Assembly (NCBI GenBank): GCA_037693485.1
Contig: CM075348.1
Span: 32,358,501 to 32,422,500 of the forward strand
Length of the DNA stretch: 64,000 nt
Direction: 5' to 3'
Source of the DNA: Kitagawia praeruptora
Taxonomy: Eukaryota; Streptophyta; Magnoliopsida; Apiales; Apiaceae
Below the pieces are notes generated by a model that was given only the letters and a program-made list of their open reading frames with translations, was not told the origin of the DNA and did not search any database. Position 1 is the stretch's first letter. The number at the start of each line of letters is the position of its first letter. Made by a program: the position numbers and the translations under genes. Below are positions 22,800 to 33,119 of this stretch, one piece after another.

Positions 22800-22939
22800 A
22801 ACCATTCTTAAAATGAGAACCTACAAACCAACACTAAATTAATTATATTTCATCTATTCTAAGGTTCCCGCCAAGGGTACCTTCACAAAAGTTGCTTAAA
22901 ATAATTGGCTTTATCCAACAAAAAAAAAACTTGCCGTGG

Positions 22940-23104
22940 AAATGCGAAGCATTTAAGACAGTAAACGGATGAGTTAGGTAGTCATGAGGGCCGAAGGCTC
23001 TCGACACACCCATCAATCGTCTATTGCCTTTACCATTGATTGCCATTCCTTACAACTTTAGAATGATAAAGGCGCGAAGCGCCGTACAAGAAAGTGCGAA
23101 GCAC
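22940..23104. repeat. Cluster of GNRA-like GAA-loop mini-hairpins
   Basis: Four short hairpins share a GAA loop: AAATGCGAAGCATTT (22940), GCCGAAGGC (about 22990), GGCGCGAAGCGCC (23071) and GTGCGAAGCAC (23094). Three contain the heptamer GCGAAGC. The Helitron hairpins of copies A to C have the same GCGAAGC core. The surrounding sequence has no gene. Confidence 0.75.
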
Positions 23105-23324
23105 CGTTAACCAGTGAAATCCATTGCCACGTCATCACGTGAACAGTGATTTTTTTTTTAAAAAAAATTTGTTGGATAGTGCCAAGTATTTTAAACGTTT
23201 TTTGTATTGGAGTACCCCTAGTTTGGTCATTAGATTAGCTTGAAATATTAGATTATGCTTGGTTTGTAGGTTTGTATTTTAAGGAGGTTTGCATTGGAGT
23301 AGCCCCCTATATATATATATATTG

Positions 23325-23690
23325 AGATAATTTTGGCCCTATTTGACAATTAGCTGATAGCTGTTAGCTGTAGCTGATTGAATTAGCTGTTTTGACTAGC
23401 GGATTGAATTAGCTATTTTGACTAGCGAATTTAAATTAGCTGTTTTGAATAAAAATGTTTGGTAAATAGCTTTTTGAGTAACTTTTTGTGACACATAGCA
23501 AACCTCTAATTGAAAAAGCTCCTAAAATGAGCTTTTTCAAAATTAGCTTTTTGATCTCAAACCTCTAACTCAAACCTCTAACAACCAAACACTCACATTA
23601 GATGTTTGATTTGGTCAAACATCTAATCTACCCCAAACTTCTAATTTCACCCCAAATCTCTAACTTCCAAACACCCCCTTTATAATTAAA
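23325..23690. mobile_element. hAT-like MITE
   Basis: The left side GGCCCTATTTGACAATTAGC and the right side AACTTCCAAACACCCCCTTT resemble the TIR phrasing of plant hAT MITEs (a GCCCTGTTTGG-like end facing a CCAAACAGGGC-like end). Internal repeats of GATTGAATTAGCTGTTTTGA and CAAACCTCTAA occur two or three times each. No coding. Confidence 0.45.
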
Positions 23691-24040
23691 AATATGATAA
23701 AAGATAAGATTTCGAATTTATCTCATATTTTCATAATTACTTTGTAATATTACATACCAATTTCTTGAACCAAATATTTTATAATTTGATTAGATTTCTT
23801 AAATTCTGGATAAATATCAATACGATTATTTTTGCATGAATATTTATAATTGTTAAATTATTAATTTAGTTTTCAATGACGTGAAATGAACTTTATTAAA
23901 TTGAACATTTAAGTATAACATAAATAATGATTTTAGTAAAATTGTTAATGCATAACATAGCCGTCTGTAAACTCATTTGTTTTTTCTTTTTTTTTATAAA
24001 AAATTGATCGTATATGTAAGACTATTCCTTGAAATGTATA
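23691..24040. other. Unassigned AT-rich stretch
   Basis: No open frame, repeat or terminus that I can identify. It ends at the target duplication of the LINE insertion. Confidence 0.5.
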
Positions 24041-24057
24041 ACAAAATCTCTTAATAT

Positions 24058-24941
24058 TTTTTTTTTTTTGATAAACATTGAATATATTAATAAGAAAGGG
24101 TCAAAGCCCAATACAACTTCTTTTGGCCTATCCCAGAACATTAGAACACCTTCCTTACCACTAAAAGAAACTTACGATGATGAATCCAAACACTTGAAAA
24201 TGTTGGATTAACACCAGGCCTGAAATAGAGCTGACTTATTACTCCCTAACTTGGCAAGGCTGTCTGCCTTAGATAAAAGATTTCTTGGACTGAAATACAA
24301 ACTGACCTTTTTATTCTTCGAGAGAGCAACCCACTTGTCGATAAACTCAAATTTATCCAAACAACCAGCTCGTAAATTTGCAAAACTTTGGATCGCTGTA
24401 ACGCAGTCTGTTCTTAAGTTCCATTCATCCAAGCTCGAAAAATTTTCTTCAAAAATCCCTGCCAAGAAAATGATAGCTTCTATTTCTACCTCAACTGGTG
24501 TTTTCACATTTGCTGGACCTGAGAACATGAAGATTATCTCTTCATTTCTATTCATTAGGAATCCTCCAATTCCACTCTTAACTTTCATATGTTGATCAAT
24601 GCTGAAACTACCATCAGTAATTCCAACAATATGGGAGTTTGCTTCAAAAAAGAAATTTTGCTTTCTGAACTTTCCAGTTAGCATTATCGCCCCTTCAGGA
24701 TTTATTTTCCACAGTAGTTCATATTCCTGTCTTACTAAATCACCTGCAAGACATCACTTAAATGCTCTAATTTTGATCAGTTTGAACACAGTGTCTATCT
24801 TTAGCTTATTATTCTCGAATTGCAGTTCATTTCTTGCAAGCCAAAGAGACCATAAGGTGGCACTTTTAACAATTCCCCAAGCCATTTCGACCAAAACTCC
24901 TGATTTAATTCTAATTTCACACCAATCATTTTGTAATGTAG
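24058..24941 (-). mobile_element. 5'-truncated LINE
   Basis: An 884-base insertion is flanked by the duplication ACAAAATCTCTTAATAT (24041-24057 and 24942-24958). On the minus strand it ends in GGGCTTTGACCC, TTATTAATATATTCAATG and a poly(A) (poly(T) on the plus strand at about 24057-24070). It keeps the zinc-binding end of the reverse transcriptase and the RNase H domain of ORF2. Long target duplication, poly(A) and 5' truncation are the marks of target-primed reverse transcription. Confidence 0.92.
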
Positions 24942-24945
24942 ACAA
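24208..24945 (-). pseudogene. LINE ORF2 C-terminal remnant: zf-RVT end plus RNase H
   Basis: Reading on the minus strand, 24945-24754 encodes a zinc-binding reverse-transcriptase tail with WSLWLARNELQFEN. After a break, 24684-24208 encodes 158 residues of an RNase H domain. All four expected acidic positions are visible: ITDGSFS (D), VEVEIEAI (E), LRTDCVTA (D) and SKADSLAKLG (D). The frame begins in the middle of a domain and has no promoter, so it is a fossil of LINE ORF2 rather than a gene, despite being uninterrupted for 477 bases. Confidence 0.85.
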
Positions 24946-24958
24946 AATCTCTTAATAT

Positions 24959-25904
24959 TGAGTAAAAGTCTTTTCTATGGTTGTCTCGATCAATTTTTTA
25001 TAACATATACATTTATACATTTTAAACTCAAATGTTTAGGTTTAGTCTAATGTTTATTACACAATATCAAAATTCTATTAAAAATTAGGTAAATTGAAAC
25101 ATGTTTTATGTCATAATTTCAAATTATTTTTTTAACTCAACTTCAAATTTTTCCAAATTTTTCAATCAATGTAAAATATGATTAGCCGACCTTAATGACC
25201 TGTGCATTTATATGAAATCTAAAAAAAAAATTTTTGATTTCATTGTATACTGATCTAAGTATATTTTTAATTTAACCATTATCTATTATATTGATCAATT
25301 TAATATATTATGTAAAAATTCATATGCATCATACTTTGTAGTCGAGTGATCATATTTTTAGAGTTTTCATCTTTTTAACAAAATGTCAAATATTTTTCTT
25401 AGATGTTTAAATTTTAATGTTTTTAGACCAATCATACTTTTTAATCATTAAAAGTCTAAATAGTTGGTTGACCAAAATCGTCTAATATAACTCAAATGTT
25501 TAAAATTTTATATACGTAAAAGTTATTTGATGAAATTATTAATTATGTACAATTTGATAACTAAAATTCACATATTTCTTAAAACCCAATCTTTTTTTTC
25601 CCAATAATTTAATATCTACATGGAATCGAATGTAAATAAATCCTTTTTTTGAACTAATGAACTCGGATACATTTATGTATAATCTAAAATTTTATTTTTT
25701 ATATCAATCATTTAGAATGACAAAAGAGAATTGTAGGGTATGCTGAATCGATTAATTTTTTTTAATAAAATTTTATGTTATCCAGTATTCTAGAAATAAT
25801 ATAAACCAACATTTCATTTACTCAAAAATAAAAAATAGAAAAGGATGAGACACGAAGTGAAGATGTGGTTTATCTTATATGACTTTTAAACAAAACTCAA
25901 AACT
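24959..25904. other. AT-rich stretch without recognised features
   Basis: I see no coding potential or defined element ends. Short motifs recur but nothing with boundaries. The right part (25850-25900) leads into the tRNA-like segment and is probably Helitron-derived. Confidence 0.5.
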
Positions 25905-25970
25905 AAGTGTAGCACAGTTGGTTATGTCATAAATTTAATAACTGAAGGTCTGTGCTTCGATTCCTAACAT
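25905..25970 (+). repeat. tRNA-like segment with A and B boxes
   Basis: GTGTAGCACAGTTGGTTATG resembles an A-box region and TGCTTCGATTCCTAAC a B box, about 35 bases apart. It is the same module seen antisense at 18822, 18975 and 19345. No acceptor stem closes, so it is not a functional tRNA gene as read. It lies within the segment ending at the minus-strand Helitron 5' terminus at 26090. Confidence 0.5.
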
Positions 25971-26070
25971 TAACATAATTTCACTAATTTTTAACATAAT
26001 TATTAAAAGATGATATTTTTGTAATTTTTAACATAATTATTAAAATGGTAATATTTGCCCTTGTATTGAA

Positions 26071-26090
26071 GTTTAATATATAGTAATAGA
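26071..26090 (-). other. Orphan Helitron 5' terminus
   Basis: On the minus strand TCTATTACTATATATTAAAC starts at 26090 after an A, identical to the first 20 bases of Helitron copy D. No matching hairpin and CTAG are seen to the left, so the 3' end has been lost or has diverged. A weaker relative (TATTACTGTATATTAAAAG on the minus strand) stands near 26467-26485. Confidence 0.65.
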
Positions 26091-26274
26091 TAATAGATAA
26101 AATTTTATAAAGATAATTGAATAAATGGTTATATATAAAATTATGATAACTGAAAAAATGGAGTTAAATATATATTAAACCAACATTTATTGTACTCAAA
26201 GAGTTAAAATAAAATAAATTATGATAAGAGGAAAATATGTGACATATCTAATAAAATTTTGAAAGTAAATTTAA

Positions 26275-26345
26275 AATGCATTGTGTCAGAGTGGTTACGT
26301 CATCAAATTTGTTAGAAGCAGTTAGAGGTTCGATTCCTATTAAAT
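26275..26345 (+). repeat. Second plus-strand tRNA-like segment
   Basis: TTGTGTCAGAGTGGTTACGT (A-box region) and TTAGAGGTTCGATTCCTATT (B box) are about 30 bases apart. The flanks (a dinucleotide-poor AT-rich region with TTTTTAGCATAAATT and GATATTTTTGCAATTTT) match those after 25970, so the two are copies of one repeat. Confidence 0.5.
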
Positions 26346-26765
26346 ACAAAAAATCACATATTTTTAGCATAAATTATAGAAGAGTGATATTTTTGCAATT
26401 TTGTGACATGCAAGGATAAAATTGTAATTTTATAATCAATTTTTTGGCACTTTTTCCCTTATATTATCTTTTAATATACAGTAATAAATTACACACAAGC
26501 ATTTATATGTTCATTTTTACTCTCGAAAAAACCAGCTTAACTTATTCTCATACGGGTGATGAATCGACATTTTTTTTCTTTGCAGATCCAATCAATGGTC
26601 TTGTACTCAAAAAAATAGTTTCAATAATAAAAAAATCAAATAATAAAATTAGCAAAAGAATGATGATAGTAATAAGAAAGGTATAATTCATTCATACCCA
26701 AAACAAATTAACAGAATATGCATATTTGATAAGGGTTGGGTTCTAGAGAGAACATCCTTAAAAAT

Positions 26766-27078
26766 AGAATGAGAGAACACATCATTTAATCATTCAATTT
26801 ATTAGATTTAATGGCCCCATCAAGGGCACCAAATACAAAAAAGTCTTATAATTCTACCCTCTATCCATTCATTAGAAATGAATATATTTTTTTTTTAAAA
26901 AAATAATAATGATGATGATGATGTCACTGTGACGTCATAACAGATTTTTTAAATTTTTTTTTGAATTTTTTTATGAATGGATCGAGGATAGAATTATAAA
27001 ACTTTTGTATTCGGTACTCCTGGCGGGCCTTTAGATCTGATAAATTCAATGATTAGATAATATGTTCTCTCATTCTTC
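26766..27078. mobile_element. Foldback MITE
   Basis: Long inverted arms face each other across about 26930. AGAATGAGAGAAC at the left pairs with GTTCTCTCATTCT at the right; GGGCACCAAATACAAAAAAGT pairs with ACTTTTGTATTCGGTACTCC, and TCTACCCTCTATCCATTCAT pairs with ATGAATGGATCGAGGATAGA, with mismatches. The centre contains a GTCACTGTGAC palindrome and a GAT repeat. There is no coding. Arms total about 130 bases each. Confidence 0.75.
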
Positions 27079-27300
27079 TTTTAATTGGCCTATCCAATAA
27101 TCATTGACGGATAATCATTACCGGTTTAGCTGGGATGCATCACACATGTACCTGCGAATTCGTATGACACAATTAGACGCCCATTACATAACGTAAGTTT
27201 ATATGTTCCTCTTATTTTTTTACACTTTGTTTTTTTGGACGTTTCATCATTTTTTTATATTATTAAAAATAGTAATTTTTAATAATAAAATATTTTATTA

Positions 27301-27688
27301 GAGCATCTTCAATTGGAGAGATTCCTTAGCTAAATTTTAAAATTAATTAACATAAATAAGAATTATAAAAAATGTGTAAAAAAAAATTACACTCTAATGG
27401 GACAAAACTGTTATCTATAATTATAGATAATCTCTTGATGTTGGCTATATTTGTCGAACCTCTAGAGACCTGTAGTGAATTACCACATCACTTATTTCTA
27501 TATTAAAATTATATATTCCATTAATAACAACTTGAAATATTAATAACATACCATTTTTAAAATATAGCCAATCATTATAGCCAATACCCTCGGAACACTA
27601 TTTCTTACAGGTTCGACAAATTTTACATAATCAATATTTTATATAATTTAGCCAATCATTTTTAACTAACGCCCCGTTGGAGATGCTC
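27301..27688. mobile_element. Tourist-like (PIF/Harbinger) MITE
   Basis: The 388-base element has inverted ends GAGCATCTTCAA and TTGGAGATGCTC with the 3-bp duplication TTA on both sides (27298-27300, 27689-27691). Within it a CTCTAGAGACCTGTAG stretch and ATTTTATATAATTTAGCC repeat occur. TTA/TAA duplication and GAGCATCTCC ends identify the group. A relative lies at 41085-41434. Confidence 0.85.
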
Positions 27689-28132
27689 TTACATCTAGTA
27701 TTTCATTCCATTTTTTCAACAATTTACACTATTACACCTATTTTCACTTATTTTAACAATAAAATTACTATAATATCCACTACTTCATTTATTTATTTAT
27801 TTATTTTTTGCTAAAATACTATTTCATTTATTTTAATAATATTATACACATTATCCTTCATATCCGTTCTCAAACACAATTTAAAGAAACCTGGGGACGA
27901 AGGGAATATATATTTTTATATAATAATTGTCCTTGCAGATTCAGTGAGCCGTCCATTTATAGTTTAAGCCCCCCTCCAGACTTTGAGTCACATAATGCTC
28001 ACATGCAAACGCATAAGTAACCGTCAACGAAATGATCAAGATTCTACAACTATAGATTTTTATACTAACATTATTTTCTTAAACTAGTAAAATCAGTTGC
28101 ACTTATTTCATACAAGAAATTACGAAGTATTT
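27689..28132. other. Unassigned spacer
   Basis: AT-rich with (TTTA)n near 27785-27806 and no gene that I can support. It ends at the target duplication of the retroposon at 28150. Confidence 0.5.
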
Positions 28133-28149
28133 AATAAGGAGTTAGTTAT

Positions 28150-28850
28150 ACTGCTTCTGCCGGAATTTGGCTCCGATGAGAGTCGATTAAGCTTCTCCTT
28201 CTTGAATAAAAGGGCACTCTTTTTCCTTAATAGATTTTTAATGAGGCCCTCCAGATAAATCTTTAATTTTCTTCTTCCTTTTCTTCTCATTTTCTTGGTT
28301 TTCCCTTTGGATCTAAGGTTTCTAAACCTTTTCCGATCTGCCTCTGTTTTTAGTTTCTTAAAATTCGGAGCTCTGACTATTTCTCCGTTTCCGACTTGCC
28401 ACCCGATTTGTGAATGGGTTCATCTTGTTTATTGGGGATTCGATTTTTCAGATCTAAGTTTGGAGTGTTTTTTTCTTGTTTCTTCGGTTTTTGTATTTTA
28501 ATTATAATTTTTAAGTTCTTAATCTTCATCTTGTAATGCTTAGTTGTTTGGTTTTCTCGCTTGTAATGCTGAGTTGTTTGGATTTTCTCTCCGTTTTGTG
28601 GGAGTTTGATTTTCTCTCCGGTTTGTGGGAGCGTGGTTTTGGATTTAGTGATTCGAGCTGTTTTGGTTCTGCATTCAAGGTCGATAAGCTCAGACGGGTG
28701 TTGGGGATACAATTGTATATATCTCCGTCAAAATTCGCTTTTGGTCTCCTGTGGATGTCCGGCGATTCAATTATGTTTGTTCTATTCGATATGAATTGTA
28801 GATGCTGTATGACTTTGATTTATTGAATTTAATACACTTATTATTCAAAA
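28150..28850 (+). mobile_element. ORF-less retroposon with a long target duplication
   Basis: AATAAGGAGTTAGTTAT occurs at 28133-28149 and again at 28851-28867. The enclosed 701 bases end in TTTATTGAATTTAATACACT, TATTATTCAAAA, a common LINE-type 3' end in plants. The left part is CT-rich (TTCTTCTTCCTTTTCTTCTC) like an untranslated leader. Two direct duplications lie at about 28530-28580 (TTGTAATGCTTAGTTGTTTGG) and 28590-28630 (TTTTCTCTCCG). No reverse transcriptase or known gene is encoded. It may be a LINE with the ORFs deleted, a SINE-like parasite, or a retrocopy of a non-coding transcript. Confidence 0.6.
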
Positions 28851-29329
28851 AATAAGGAGTTAGTTATCTTCATTTGCCGGACCTTCTAATGGAATCCTTA
28901 CAATTGAAACACAAAGTATTAATGATAAGGAAAAATTTAATGATAAGAGTCCATTGTCACGCTTCGGTTCGATTCTCGAATATTACATAAATTATTAATA
29001 GATACTAAGCTTATATGAAAAAAAATTAAGTGTGTGTTTGTTTTAACTTATAATTGGTAGCTTATGACTTATAAATCCATAAGAGGTTATGGGGGGTGTT
29101 TGCCTATTTAAGTTTTAGCTCAACTTATAAATTATATATTGATAAGTTGAATGTTAAGAATCCTTAACATTCAACTTTCAGCTTATTCTTATTTCTCGAT
29201 ACACGTAATATATAATATCATTCAAATCTTCAAAATCATATATCTTTTGATTCATTCATTAGAAAATTGATATGTATATATAAAATTTCTCTACTCATCG
29301 AGATCTATTCATTGACATCCATTGATATA

Positions 29330-29963
29330 TGTTGTGGAATAAAAAGTAGGGTGTAATTAATACGTGTATTGAATGCTAGGGGTTGAGAGCTTCGAGCTTT
29401 AATGGTGGATGCTCTTGTTGTCGGGGACTAACTCGATCCTAACAAGATGCCTACGTACCTTGATGAATATCAAGAATCAAGCCAAAACGTAGTTCTAGAA
29501 TTGCCTACGTGGCTTGATGCGCCCTCGCGGCGTAGTAACGTAGTGGATTGCATGTCCTTATTCGAGGATTAAGCCTAAAACGTGGTGGATGTGTATGGAG
29601 CTGTGCCCAAAAAAAATGCCCCTCTAAGAATGAGGGTTCAGGCCCTTTATATAAGCTTGAGAAGCCTTAAAATTAGGGTTAGTAACTTGGTGAGCAAGTT
29701 ATACAATTTGGACCCATATCTAGATCCTTCCATGAGGGAGGTGGATAACTATAGGAGTTGTATGCCTTGGAGGCTACTCCATGGATGATTTGGTTTTCTT
29801 TTGGACTCAATAACGGAGTCTTTTATTTGGCTATTTATTAGCCACGAATTTATTATTTAATTAGGGTTTTGGGCCTCATTAATGGACTTCGTATCTGGAT
29901 CAAGCTAGGTCTAATTAATGCAACATTAATTGTGTCTTTAGGGCTTACTTTCAGCCCATATCA
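29330..29963 (-). repeat. 3' LTR of the second Gypsy element
   Basis: 634 bases, begins TGTTGTGGAAT and ends CCCATATCA on the plus strand. The frame 29582-29788 recurs in the other LTR and is not a gene. It adjoins the polypurine tract (plus strand TTTGTCCCCCAACTTCTAGG). Confidence 0.92.
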
Positions 29964-30289
29964 TTTGTCCCCCAACTTCTAGGAAAACTGATCAGGTTTT
30001 CGTAGAAGTTATATTTGCCTTAATCGAGACTTTGGGTCATTTTTATCCCTTACCTGGGACTTCTTAATTTTCCTACCCTTATATGGGGATTTTGGTTTAC
30101 ACTAGTGTTTCACATATATCGCCTCATTGTAAAATGTGGAGCGACCTACACATTTACGTTGGCCGTATTCGAAGCTTTAACTTGTGCTTGCTTTTAACAA
30201 TTTCGGCACTTTCATAGAGCTTTTATGAATTATTAGCATAAATTATTGCTCAATTGTCAAGAAAATATTTCTATAATTTTTCTCATATT

Positions 30290-30615
30290 TTTCTGTACTT
30301 TTCCTAATATTTGAGGAATTTCCATGTACCCACATGTATTTTTCGTAATTTTTCCTAATATTTTAGGAATTTCATTGTACCCACGGGTTTTTTTTCTTAA
30401 TTATTCCTAATAATTTAGGAATTTTTATGTACCCACGGGTATTTTTCTTAATTATTCCTAATAATTTAGGAATTTTTATGTACGCGCAGGTATATTTCTT
30501 AACCTTTCCTAATAATTTAGGAATTTTTATGTACCAACAGGTATTTTTCGTAATTATTCCTAATATTTTAGGAATTTTTGTGTACCCACAAGTATTTTTT
30601 TTAATTATTCTTGAC
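30290..30615. repeat. 51/52-bp array with a TTCCTAA/TTAGGAA hairpin
   Basis: Six units start at 30301, 30352, 30403, 30455, 30507 and 30558, a period of 51-52. Each has the hairpin TTCCTAATAATTTAGGAA followed by a TTTTATGTACCCACGGG-like stretch. The frames that run through it on both strands read Pro-Asn-Asn-Leu-Gly-Ile repeats and are artefacts. It lies in the 3' untranslated part of the second Gypsy element. Confidence 0.9.
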
Positions 30616-31440
30616 AATATAAATATGTCATTTTATAAATTTGAGGGATCAAACGTCAATTTTACAAAGTTTAGGGGTGCTAAACAGCACTTTCCCAGCA
30701 AACCTCATTTCAGTTCGTGGTTTCGTCAGGCAGGTCGTGACATTTTTGGAGGTGGACTACAACCTCGTTTGAGGTCGTCCACGGCTTTATCTGGAGGGTG
30801 GTCGTGTAACTTACGAGGTCAATTTGCGACCTCGAAATTAGGTCGTGATGATTTTTTTTTAAATAATATTACTGAATAATATTATTTATTTTATTCAAAT
30901 TTTGAATAATTTTCATACCCAAATCAGGGATGTCCTACTCGGATAAAATTTTACTCGAATAAAATTTGATCGGATTTTATTATTAAATGATAATAATTAC
31001 AAATTATTATCAAATAATAATATTTTCTTGTACCCACAGGTATTTTCGGATCATTCTTGACAATTTAAATATGTCATTCACGAATTATCTGGTCTTGTAC
31101 GAGACTTAAAATAATTTATGGGATCTCAATCCAACGAAATTTGTAATTTTTTGGTGTCATCGGACAATTTCCTGAATATATTTTCGAATATTTTAATCAA
31201 AAATATTAAATTTGTGCAAACGTGCATTTTGTGGGTGCTTTTTTTGCAATTTTGCCAGGACTTTTCTATTAATTAGCAAAGTTCAGGGACAAATCTATCA
31301 ATTTTGAAACTAGAAGGATCAAAATGTCGATTTATAAACTTGAGGGATCAATATGTAAACCATGCAAAGCTTGGGGTGCTAAACTACACTTTTCCATGTG
31401 ACCTCATTCCAGTTTGTGTAAGCCTTTGTTTTGGCACAGG
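30616..31440. other. Non-coding 3' UTR segment between two arrays
   Basis: The phrase TTTGAGGGATCAAACGTCAA with GGGGTGCTAAACAGCACTTT (30640-30690) recurs in changed form at 31320-31400 (CTTGAGGGATCAATATGTAA, GGGGTGCTAAACTACACTTT), so this segment is itself a diverged duplication of several hundred bases. No coding is visible. Confidence 0.6.
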
Positions 31441-32262
31441 TCGAAGATTCACGACCTCAATTTGGCGACCTCAATTGATTTCGTGAATTTTTTTTTTACC
31501 TAAATCGAGGTCGTATAACTCACCCAGGTCGTATAGCCGTCGACCTCAATCCACGACCTGGATTGAGGTCTTGTAAGGGCTAATATTGTGGCCGGTCGTT
31601 CTGTTTTCGACCTCAATCCACGAGGTGGATTGAGTTCGTATAAAGGCAGCAGATGGAGCAGTTCGTTGAGCCTACGACCTCATCCTACGACGTGGATCGA
31701 GGTCGTGTAAGGGCAAAATACGAAGCAGGTCGTAGAGGTTGCGACCTCAACCCACGAAGTGAATCGAGCTCGTACAAGGCCCCCAAAAAAGCCTGGTCGT
31801 ACGGTCTTCGACCTCAATCCACAAGGTGGATTGAGTTCGTGCAAGGACACCAGGAAGAGCAGCTCGTGAAGCTTGCGACCTCATCTTACAATATAGATGG
31901 GAGGTCGTGTAAGGTCACCAGATAAGGCACGTCGTGCATTCTACGACCTCATTCCACGAGGTAGATCGAGGTCGTGTGTGGTCACCAGACAAGGCTCGTC
32001 GTGCACTTTACGACCTCACTCCACGACCTGGATTGAGGTCGTGTATGGGCCAATAATAAGGTAGCTTGTGAGGTCTACGAACTCAACCTTTGAACAGGAT
32101 TGAGGTCGTTTAAGGACCAATATCTTGAGTGTTCGTATGGTTCTTATCCTCAACTCACGACCTAAATTGAGGTCGTGTAGGGCTCAATAATTAACCTGGT
32201 CGTATAAGCCTCGTTTGTCCTAGGTCATGGGTCATCACGACCTCACCTTTGAGACCTAGAGG
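31441..32262. repeat. 67-bp hairpin satellite
   Basis: Units mark themselves by CGACCTCA at 31541, 31608, 31675, 31742, 31809, 31876, 31944 and 32011, with diverged continuations at 32078 and about 32145, a strict 67-base period. In the best units GACCTCAATCCA and TGGATTGAGGTC face each other across a 5-base loop, a 12-bp stem. Between the hairpins lies a variable GTAAGGNCANNANNAAG-type spacer with a GGTCGT box. Related less regular copies extend left to about 31450. It is not coding. Confidence 0.92.
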
Positions 32263-32569
32263 AGATCATTCCCGACTTGAAATTCCAGCCTCGCTCATTC
32301 CACGAGTATCGAAAAATTCATATCTTTTCGAGCCTTTGGTTGGACGAAATACGACCTTTACGGGCCTTCATTTGGATGGAGTGGGGCCTTCAGTCGGGTG
32401 GAACGTGGCCTCTTCGAGCCTTTAGTTCTTTACAACTAGCTTCCCTGCCTTCATGGCATCGTTTGGCAACCAGCCATTCTCAAGGTGTACTTTGATACAA
32501 TCTATCCAGCATCCTCCTCTCCCGATAGGAGCAATAAGCTTAGAATCAATTGTAGGGGGTTCTCAGAAC

Positions 32570-33110
32570 TTAGAGGTAGACGCTCCCAGAAAGGGTCTCG
32601 ACCTCTGAAGAAGTATACTGAAATAAGGCATCGACATTTGTATTCTCCTCCCTTGGGATATAATCAACGTAGCACTCGTCGAACTGGGCTATCGTAGCTT
32701 TCACAATCCTCAAGTATTTGGCCATATTCTTTTCTCTATCTTCAAACTCTCCATCGACTTGTGAGATTACCAGCTTTGAGTCTCCACAGACTTTCAGGTT
32801 CTTCACCCTCAGGGCTATTGTCAATCTAAGGTCGGTTGTCAGAGCTTCATACTTTTCCTCGTTGTAGGTTGTTTGGAAGTCCAACTTCAAGGCATACTCA
32901 ACTGCGAACCCATCGGGGTTTTGCAAAATTAAACGTGTACCACTGGTTTTTGTTTTTGATGCCCCATCAAAATGGAGCATTCAATACTCCTTCTTCTTTT
33001 CCAGGGGCTTCTCACCTTGCTGACCTTCCTGGTCTATTACCTCCTGCCCCCCGACTTCTTGGTTGTCAATGGTATATTCAACCACGAAGTTAGCTATGGC
33101 CTGGGCTTTG
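32570..33110 (-). pseudogene. Archaeal-type RNase H copy 2 of the second Gypsy element
   Basis: The minus strand reads the linker AIAxANFVVEYTIDNQEVGG (about 33105-33040), then after a stop FDGASKTKTSGTRLIL (D), YNEEKYEAL (E), CGDSKLVISQVDGEFE (D) and YIPREENTNVDAL near the C-terminus. This is the second RNase H of Tat elements, closest to 8566-8990 in the first element. It is the better preserved of the two modules here. Positions 32280-32560 and 33120-33400 have repeats of GAGCCTTCAATTGCATGGAA type and no domain. Confidence 0.85.
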
Positions 33111-33119
33111 ATGGCCATC

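Noticed and set aside
22507..22842. Frames with Ile-Tyr repeats
   Set aside because: Direct translation of the AT run in the palindrome.
25905..26345. Functional tRNA genes
   Set aside because: A and B boxes are visible but no complete acceptor stem or cloverleaf forms, and the same segments recur within repeats.
30372..30879. 81- and 150-codon frames with a Pro-Asn-Leu-Gly-Ile repeat protein look
   Set aside because: The 51/52-bp array explains them and both strands give similar repeats; the period is not consistently a multiple of three.
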